Assembly (NCBI GenBank): GCA_016178625.1
Contig: JACOSX010000146.1
Coordinates: 1 to 41,829, forward strand
Direction of reading: 5' to 3'
Source: Ignavibacteria bacterium
Lineage (GTDB): Bacteria > Bacteroidota > Ignavibacteria > UBA10030 > SZUA-254
Length of the DNA: 41,829 bases
In this document: one piece after another, positions 36,174-41,829 of the stretch
Layout: the number at the start of each line of letters is the position of its first letter
Numbering within the stretch: the stretch's first letter is position 1
The notes under the pieces: model-generated
The model's database searches: none
What the model was told of the DNA's origin: nothing
Seen by the model: the letters and a program-made list of their open reading frames with translations, nothing else
Translations under genes and position numbers: made by a program

Positions 36174-37250
36174 ATGTTCGATCGATTAGAAAAAGTAGCG
36201 GCTCGCTACGATGAATTGACGCGGTTGCTTTCGGATCCGTCGGTGATCAGTAACCCTGAACGGTTTCGCGATCTCGGCAAGGAGCATAACGAGATCGCGG
36301 AGATTGTCCGCACGTACCATGCGTACAAGAAAACTAAATCGGACGTGGATAACTTGCGCGAGCTCGCGAAAGCGTCAGACGATGCTGAGATGCGCGAGCT
36401 TGCAGAAGTGGAATTGAAGGACGTTGAAGCAAAAGCGGCGAAGCTTGAAGAAGATTTGAAAGTTCTTCTTATACCGAAAGATCCAAACGATGACAAGGAT
36501 TGCATTGTTGAGATTCGCGGCGGAACAGGCGGTGAGGAAGCAGCATTATTCGCTGCCGATCTTTACCGGATGTATACGCGGTACGCGGAACGGCGAGGGT
36601 GGAAGACCGAATTAATGGACTGGAATGATACCGGCAAGGGTGGCTTCAAGGAGGTGATCTTCTCGTTGAAAGGAGAAGGAGCCTACGGTACGCTAAAGTA
36701 CGAGAGCGGCGTACACCGCGTTCAGCGCGTGCCGGAAACAGAGGCGCAAGGTCGAGTGCACACCTCAGCGGCAACGGTGGCAGTGTTGCCCGACCTTGAG
36801 GAAGTAGACTCCGACATTCAAATCAGTCCGGCTGACTTGGAGTTTACGACGTACCGTGCTGGTGGGAAGGGTGGGCAAAACGTCAACAAGGTTGAAACAG
36901 CAGTGCGCATCACTCATAAGCCGTCTGGTATTGTCGTCGCGTGCCAGCAGGAGCGATCGCAGTTCCAGAACCGCGAACGCGCGATGAAAATGCTTCGAGC
37001 CAAACTCTACGAGATGAAAGTGCAAGAACAAACCGCATCCATTACCCAGCAACGCCGCTCAATGGTGAAGAGTGGCGACAGGAGCGATAAGATCCGCACG
37101 TACAACTTCCCTCAGAATCGCGTCACCGACCACCGCATCGGTCTGACACTCTATAACCTCTCTGATGTCATTGATGGAAAGCTCGATGATCTGATCGAGC
37201 AGTTGAAGCTTGCCGATAAGGCGGAGAAGCTGCAGGCAGGTATGGAGTGA
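36174..37250 (+). CDS. prfA: Peptide chain release factor 1
   Basis: A 358-residue class I release factor of normal length. The catalytic GGQ is at about residues 233-235 within [10 protein letters not shown]. The codon-reading tripeptide has the RF1 form PET in [20 protein letters not shown] (RF2 has SPF). The N-terminal helical domain includes [20 protein letters not shown]. It reads UAA and UAG stops and releases the peptide. No prmC (RF methyltransferase) gene follows; instead the converging tadA gene begins on the other strand 53 bases later. Confidence 0.97.
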   Translation: MFDRLEKVAARYDELTRLLSDPSVISNPERFRDLGKEHNEIAEIVRTYHAYKKTKSDVDNLRELAKASDDAEMRELAEVELKDVEAKAAKLEEDLKVLLIPKDPNDDKDCIVEIRGGTGGEEAALFAADLYRMYTRYAERRGWKTELMDWNDTGKGGFKEVIFSLKGEGAYGTLKYESGVHRVQRVPETEAQGRVHTSAATVAVLPDLEEVDSDIQISPADLEFTTYRAGGKGGQNVNKVETAVRITHKPSGIVVACQQERSQFQNRERAMKMLRAKLYEMKVQEQTASITQQRRSMVKSGDRSDKIRTYNFPQNRVTDHRIGLTLYNLSDVIDGKLDDLIEQLKLADKAEKLQAGME

Positions 37251-37303
37251 TAAACGAACGACGCTGAATGGTTGGTCCTACGTGACTCTTCCAAGGCGTC
37301 CAG

Positions 37304-37816
37304 TCACCTCTTCAAACCTGCACCACGACCAGATAGTTTCTCTTTCCCGTTTTTATTTCTTCTTGCCGAGAAGAACTCTTTAATCATTCCTCCGGTCTTC
37401 TCTTCGAGCACACCGCCGATGGTATGAACCCGATGGTTGAGGCGAGTATCATTCGTAATCGTGTAGAGGGATGTGCATGCGCCGGCTTTCGGATCGTAGG
37501 CGCCGAACACAAGCAACGGGATGCGTGCGAGAACGATCGCACCCGCACACATGGGGCAAGGCTCTAACGCAACATACATGATGCAATTCTCTAATCTTCG
37601 GCTTCCCAGGTGCGACGCTGCGGCTGTAAGAGCAATCATCTCGGCGTGGGCGGTCGGGTCCTGCAATAATTCGATTTGATTGGATCCTTTTCCGATGATC
37701 GCGCCTTCGTGAATGATCACCGCCCCGACAGGCACTTCGTTGCGTTTCAACGCAAGTTCGGCTTCTCGCAGTGCGAGTTCCATCCAATATTCGTGTTGCT
37801 TATCGTTATTCAGCAT
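37304..37816 (-). CDS. tadA: tRNA-specific adenosine deaminase
   Basis: A 170-residue deaminase (from the chosen ATG) that converts adenosine-34 of tRNA-Arg(ACG) to inosine. The zinc and catalytic motifs are present: HAEMIAL (His, Glu) and EPCPMCAGA (two cysteines). DYWM-like EYWMELALREAELA marks the N-terminus. Longer starts exist at ATG 37855 and TTG 37882, adding 13 and 22 residues; a TATAAT-like string just before 37855 (minus strand) argues for the shorter form. The C-terminus extends past the domain with a basic tail (GRGAGLKR). It faces prfA tail to tail. Confidence 0.9.
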   Translation of the reverse strand: MLNNDKQHEYWMELALREAELALKRNEVPVGAVIIHEGAIIGKGSNQIELLQDPTAHAEMIALTAAASHLGSRRLENCIMYVALEPCPMCAGAIVLARIPLLVFGAYDPKAGACTSLYTITNDTRLNHRVHTIGGVLEEKTGGMIKEFFSARRNKNGKEKLSGRGAGLKR

Positions 37817-37939
37817 GTAGCGCCGCTCATGATTCTCAGTTTCTTTGCGATCCATTATAACGAAAATTCGCTCGTTCGGCAAACCATGTTATGGGATGAA
37901 GATCACAGATCATTGATTCTGGATCGGATTTTGATTACC

Positions 37940-37971
37940 TTGATACACAAATCGAGTTACATTTATATATA
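37940..37971 (+). promoter_or_regulatory. Candidate promoter for the secreted PHP protein
   Basis: TTGA (37940-37943), 20 bases, TATATATA (37964-37971) gives an AT-rich -7-like element about 20 bases before the ATG at 37993, with a short leader. A weak match to the pattern seen elsewhere in the window. Confidence 0.3.
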
Positions 37972-37992
37972 GAGAAAGTTATTTCGTAGTAG

Positions 37993-40900
37993 ATGAAAAT
38001 CCGCCTCCCAATTGTTCTCACACTCATGGTAGTGTGTGGACGATGGATGTCTGTCTACTCACAAACATCCTACAATTTTTATTTTGGTGATATTCATTCC
38101 CAGTCATGGTATTCCGATGGAAACAAGGAGAAAGATACCAACACGTACAAAAAACCAGTTGCTCAGGCGATCACGTACGCTCGCGATATCGCGAACAACA
38201 TGAACTTTCTTGGGGTGAGCGATCATAATCATCATGAGAGCTCCGACCTTCACATGAATCTGGGTTACTGGCGCGCCGGCAACGCTGAAGCCGATTCCGT
38301 CAATCAGGACAATGTCTTTGTCGGAATGCGAGGTCAGGAATGGGGAACGATCAGTGGCGGCGGCCATGTGCTTGTGTACGGCACCGATAAGTTGTTCGGA
38401 TGGGAAGCAGGGAATTATGATGTCTTCGTTACCAAGTCGAACTATGGAATGTTGTTCGATTCGGTGAAGAAGTACAATGGATTTTGCTACCTCGCTCATC
38501 CACAACAAAGCGACTACAGCGGGATCTTCTCAAATCCATACAACGCGTCGTGGGATAGTGTCGTGATGGGCACCGCGATGAAAAACGGTCCCGCGCTTGA
38601 CAATGTCACTACAGAAAACGATCCCTCCAGCACCGATTATACTTCTCGCTATCATGATCTCCTGCGTCTTGGGTATCATGTCGCGCCATGCGCCAACCAA
38701 GATAACCACTACACGAATTTTGGAAGATTGAATCAGCAACGTACGGTTGTGCTTGCGACGTCGTTAACGAAGGCAAATGTTGTAGACGCGCTGCGCAACA
38801 GGAGGGCATACGCAACCGAGGATCATGATCTGCAAGTGAGGTTTGAAGTTGGAACACATCAGATCGGTGAGATTTTTACGATGGGGGGTTCTATCCCGAT
38901 ACACGTGAAGGCGTTCGAACCGGATGGCGACCCGATCAGTCGGATTGAAATACGGTACGGTATTCCGGGATCGGGCACAGCTCCTACCACACTTGCGTCG
39001 GTAATCAATCAGGACTCCCTTGTTATTTCTCAGTCGCAAACTGTTGGGACGACCTACTATTATTATGCGTATGTGCTCAATGCGAGCGGGCGCGAAGCGT
39101 GGACTGCGCCAATGTGGATTACCATCACAGCAACTACACCACCAAGTGCTGTCTCATTGATCTCCCCATCGAACAATGCGACTAATCAACCAACGTCTCT
39201 CACCTTGCAGTGGAGTTTATCGGCAACGGCGACATCGTACAGAGTGCAGGTCGCAACCGACTCTACCTTTGCTTCGGGAATGTTCTTAGATGACCCTGCC
39301 GTGATTGATACCTTCAGAAGTATCAGTGGTTTCAATGTGTCGACGAAGTATTACTGGCGAGTCAATGCAAGCAACAGTGGTGGGACGAGTGCGTACGCCG
39401 GTCCATGGAATTTTACAACCGCAACGCCATCGTACACCCTAACCGCATCTGCGGGAAGCAACGGAAGCATAACGCCTTCAGGAGTTGTCGTTGTATCGTC
39501 GGGTGAAAATCAGTCCTTTACAGTCATACCCAACACAGGTTACCATGTTGATAGCGTCATCGTCGATGGTATTAATCAGGGTGGAGTGACGAGTTATACC
39601 TTTACCAATGTCACGGCAAACCACACGATCTCCGCAAAGTTTGCCATCAACACATATACTCTCACAGCGTCGGCAAGTGTGAATGGATCGATTGCTCCTT
39701 CAGGAAATATTGTCGTGAATGATGGGTCGAGTCAAAGTTTTACGATGTTACCTGACGTTGGTTATCATGTCGATAGTGTGCTCGTTGATGGATCGTCCGT
39801 TGGATCTGTCTCTGACTATACATTTACGAACATTACATCAGCCCATACAATAAGCGCACGGTTTGGGATCGACGTCTACACAATCAGTGCTTCGTCGAGC
39901 CCACATGGTTCGATCTCACCTCAGGGTACATCTTCTGTAAATTATGGCGCGAGTCAGTCATACACCATCATCCCCGATACAGATTACCACGTTGCCGATG
40001 TTGTTGTAGATGGTAGTTCTGTCGGAACGGTCACCGTCTATACATTTCAAAATACTTCAGCGAACCATACGATTGCAGCGAGTTTCTTGATCAATGCCTT
40101 TACAATCGTTGCCGCGGCAGACTCACACGGCATAGTTAGCCCGACCGGCCTCGTTGGCGTAGATTCAGGAGCCAATCAGCCGTTTACCATTACTGCGCAG
40201 ATAGGATATCATATCGACAGCGTCTTCGTCGATGGTGCTTACGCCGGAGTGGAATCGAGTTATACGTTTAGTAACATTCAAGCTAACCATACAATTCGGG
40301 CAAAGTTCGCGATCAACACATATGTTCTCACGGCTTCAGCCGGTTCGAACGGTTCGATCTCGCCTGAAGGAACAATCGCTGTAGATTATGGAGCGGATCG
40401 AACCTTCGTGTTCGGCGTACATCCGGATTACGTGGTCGACAGTGTCATTGTTGACGGCGTTTCGGTTGGTGCAGTGTCTTCATATACATTCAATCAGATT
40501 GGTTCAAACCACACCGTCCGAGTCACGTTCGCGCTTGCCCAGGTTTCAACGCAATATACTCTCAACGCAAGCTGGAACATGGTCTCGGTGCCCGTATCGG
40601 TACCGGATTATAAGAAGTCATCTCTCTTCCCACCGGCAACATCCGATGCATTTGCTTACCAGGGATCGTACGTGGCTCAGACAATCCTTTCGAATGGAAC
40701 CGGTTACTGGTTGAAGTTCGATAATGCTCAAGCCCTGACGATCGCGGGTGCGATCCGGACCACGGAAGCCATCAGTATATACAAGGGGTGGAACTTGATC
40801 GGATCTGTTAGCAGCCCCGTGTCGGTAAGTTCTATTTCGACGAATCCATCAAGTCTCCTGCTGGGTAATTTCTTCGGTTATAATGGGGCGTATGTTGTTG

Positions 40901-41697
40901 TCAGCACGATTGAGCCTGGAAAGGCATACTGGGTAAAGGCAACCACAGACGGAACACTCATGCTTTCCTCGAATGGTACCGAAGCAAAGTCTTCAACACG
41001 GTTGTCTTCCGAACGAATGGGAGAACGGTCGGCCGCGTTCACGTTTGTGGACAATGCGGACAACAAGCAAACTCTTTATGTTGAAGATAGTCGAGGAAAT
41101 AAAGAGAGTGAGAGTCAATTTGACCTTCCACCCATCCCACCAAATGGCTCATTCGATGTTCGATTCTGGTCGCAGAAGTATGTTGAATGTGTGAAAAATG
41201 ATCGCAGTGTGCAAGAGTTTCCAGTAGTCATACAAGCTTCAGCGTATCCCCTGACGCTTTCGTGGAATATAACCAGTTCAGATAACCAATTCCATTATAG
41301 ACTCTCAGATGGTGTGACAGCGAAGCTGCTTTCCGATCATGGGAGAGTTGTTCTTTCAAGTGAAATTACGAACGTGAAGATTATTGTGAGTCCTTCAAAA
41401 GCATCGTCACTGTCGAAGGAGTTCGCTTTGTTTCAGAACTATCCGAATCCATTTAACCCATCCACGAGGATACAGTTCGATTTGCCGCGTCAATCAATTG
41501 TGACGTTAAAAGTCTATAACATCATAGGCTCAGAGGTTGCATCACTGATTGACCATCAGACAATGGTACCTGGTGTTTACGAATCGAAGCTTGATGGATC
41601 GGATCTTTCCTCCGGCATCTATTTCTATCGGATAGCCGCAGAGGTAATTGATGGGAAGAACTTCCAGAGTGTGAAGAAAATGCTTCTCATGAAATGA
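37993..41697 (+). CDS. Secreted PHP-domain hydrolase with tandem repeats and type IX sorting domain
   Basis: A 1234-residue secreted protein. Residues 1-24 are a signal peptide (cleaved near VYSQ). Residues 27-290 resemble the PHP/CehA-McbA metallohydrolase family: FGDIHSQSWYSDG (31-43), GVSDHNHH (74-81), GQEW (114-117), GGGHVLVYG (122-130), LAHP (167-170), QDNHY (236-240). In motif I the usual HxH reads H35-S-Q37. Next come a beta-rich segment, an FN3-like domain (about 386-480: PSNNATNQPTSLTLQWSLSA), five 74-residue repeats (481-850), a region with paired SWNMVSVPV/GWNLIGSVS elements (about 855-1005), and a C-terminal type IX sorting domain starting at FALFQNYPNPFNPSTRIQF. The protein is likely exported through the type IX system and attached to, or released from, the surface. 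The substrate of the hydrolase is unknown. Confidence 0.87.
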   Translation: MKIRLPIVLTLMVVCGRWMSVYSQTSYNFYFGDIHSQSWYSDGNKEKDTNTYKKPVAQAITYARDIANNMNFLGVSDHNHHESSDLHMNLGYWRAGNAEADSVNQDNVFVGMRGQEWGTISGGGHVLVYGTDKLFGWEAGNYDVFVTKSNYGMLFDSVKKYNGFCYLAHPQQSDYSGIFSNPYNASWDSVVMGTAMKNGPALDNVTTENDPSSTDYTSRYHDLLRLGYHVAPCANQDNHYTNFGRLNQQRTVVLATSLTKANVVDALRNRRAYATEDHDLQVRFEVGTHQIGEIFTMGGSIPIHVKAFEPDGDPISRIEIRYGIPGSGTAPTTLASVINQDSLVISQSQTVGTTYYYYAYVLNASGREAWTAPMWITITATTPPSAVSLISPSNNATNQPTSLTLQWSLSATATSYRVQVATDSTFASGMFLDDPAVIDTFRSISGFNVSTKYYWRVNASNSGGTSAYAGPWNFTTATPSYTLTASAGSNGSITPSGVVVVSSGENQSFTVIPNTGYHVDSVIVDGINQGGVTSYTFTNVTANHTISAKFAINTYTLTASASVNGSIAPSGNIVVNDGSSQSFTMLPDVGYHVDSVLVDGSSVGSVSDYTFTNITSAHTISARFGIDVYTISASSSPHGSISPQGTSSVNYGASQSYTIIPDTDYHVADVVVDGSSVGTVTVYTFQNTSANHTIAASFLINAFTIVAAADSHGIVSPTGLVGVDSGANQPFTITAQIGYHIDSVFVDGAYAGVESSYTFSNIQANHTIRAKFAINTYVLTASAGSNGSISPEGTIAVDYGADRTFVFGVHPDYVVDSVIVDGVSVGAVSSYTFNQIGSNHTVRVTFALAQVSTQYTLNASWNMVSVPVSVPDYKKSSLFPPATSDAFAYQGSYVAQTILSNGTGYWLKFDNAQALTIAGAIRTTEAISIYKGWNLIGSVSSPVSVSSISTNPSSLLLGNFFGYNGAYVVVSTIEPGKAYWVKATTDGTLMLSSNGTEAKSSTRLSSERMGERSAAFTFVDNADNKQTLYVEDSRGNKESESQFDLPPIPPNGSFDVRFWSQKYVECVKNDRSVQEFPVVIQASAYPLTLSWNITSSDNQFHYRLSDGVTAKLLSDHGRVVLSSEITNVKIIVSPSKASSLSKEFALFQNYPNPFNPSTRIQFDLPRQSIVTLKVYNIIGSEVASLIDHQTMVPGVYESKLDGSDLSSGIYFYRIAAEVIDGKNFQSVKKMLLMK
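39433..40542 (+). repeat. Five tandem 222-bp coding repeats (74 residues each)
   Basis: Units start at 39433, 39655, 39877, 40099 and 40321 with exactly equal length. Each encodes a beta-repeat of the kind YTLTASAGSNGSI.PSG, then a GYHVDSVIVDG core and a YTF.N...NHTI..F ending, which resembles the divergent InlB B-repeat family (Pfam Flg_new_2). The protein repeat is conserved while the DNA has diverged, so the array is old. They probably form an extended stalk for surface display. Confidence 0.92.
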
Positions 41698-41724
41698 GCG
41701 CCAAGCTAAACTGATCCTAATCTT

Positions 41725-41826
41725 GTCGGGTGAGGGAGGGAAGGGCGCTCCCCTCCCAAGTCCCGACCGTGGTAAAACTCTGTAAGCCACGTAGCGAGGA
41801 GTCAGCCCGGGGTCGAAAACACCCCG
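41725..41826. other. GC-rich segment with consecutive hairpins
   Basis: Three structures can be drawn. First, GTCGGG (41725-41730) pairs with CCCGAC (41762-41767) around an inner perfect stem GGGAGGG (41734-41740) / CCCTCCC (41751-41757). Second, CGTGG (41768-41772) pairs with CCACG (41787-41791). Third, CGGGGT (41808-41813) pairs with ACCCCG (41821-41826) around a 7-base loop. No T-run follows the first stem. It may be a terminator region, a structured RNA, or a palindromic repeat element; the window ends before this can be decided. Confidence 0.5.
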
Positions 41827-41829
41827 TGG

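Noticed and set aside
37282-37307. Bidirectional terminator between prfA and tadA
   Set aside because: Only a 6-bp inverted repeat (GTGACT/AGTCAC) is visible, without a T-run on either strand, and it overlaps the tadA stop codon.
39433-40542. Possible CRISPR-like or non-coding tandem array
   Set aside because: The 222-base period is in frame and codes for conserved protein repeats; the DNA units are diverged and there are no spacer/repeat alternations.
41725-41829. Cobalamin riboswitch (because of the string CTGTAAGCC and nearby AGTCAG)
   Set aside because: The conserved GGTG element and the B12-box end (AGTCAGnAGACCnGCC) are absent, so the similarity is not enough for a call.

Overview
The window looks like a chromosomal segment of a Bacteroidota-type bacterium, most likely in or near the Ignavibacteria (Ignavibacteriota) lineage. 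The grounds are a complete moxR/bat (Bacteroides aerotolerance) operon, a secreted protein ending in a type IX secretion sorting domain (motif NYPNPFNPST), a Wzi-type capsule protein, and several upstream sites resembling the Bacteroidota -33/-7 promoter (TTG, about 19 bases, TAnnTTTG). The genus assignment is an inference; there is no rRNA, tRNA or CRISPR array in the window.

Layout. (1) 1-866, minus strand: the 5' part of lpxB (lipid A disaccharide synthase), running off the left edge. (2) 867-1294: a divergent control region with a promoter in each direction, a perfect palindrome and a leader hairpin. (3) 1295-9566, plus strand: an eight-gene operon, moxR, a DUF58 gene, a short BatD-like gene, batA, batB, batC, batD and batE, with several ATGA start/stop overlaps. 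It encodes an AAA+ ATPase and membrane VWA, TPR and SH3 proteins of the cell envelope. (4) 9801-30856: an exopolysaccharide/capsule locus. It holds rmlB, a Wza-like export protein, a Wzz-like chain-length protein, an O-antigen ligase/polymerase-like protein, a Wzx flippase, several glycosyltransferases, three SAM methyltransferases, an XrtA-locus-type polysaccharide deacetylase, an initiating phosphoglycosyl transferase (WcaJ-like), a Wzi-like barrel, a GT-C transferase with a polyprenyl-phosphate sugar synthase, and a 664-residue glycosyltransferase fused to a degenerate sugar transferase. Together these cover sugar-nucleotide supply, lipid-linked assembly, flipping, polymerisation/ligation, export and surface attachment. 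The middle part, about 15.2-22.1 kb, looks AT-richer and carries a decayed glycosyltransferase fragment, as expected of an exchangeable serotype-like core. (5) 30865-37250: mostly housekeeping genes, accA, a YbgC-type thioesterase, a 55-residue Trm112-like zinc protein, nadC, a second flippase-like gene, a DUF1385 gene and prfA. (6) 37304-37816, minus strand: tadA. (7) 37993-41697: a large secreted protein with a PHP-type hydrolase domain, five exact-length 74-residue repeats and a type IX sorting domain, followed by a strongly structured GC-rich segment to the right edge.

No wholly new system was recognised. The best leads are the fused transferase lacking its catalytic core, the PHP hydrolase with an altered metal motif and tandem repeats, the glycosyltransferase remnant, the consistent promoter architecture, and the structured 3' terminal segment.
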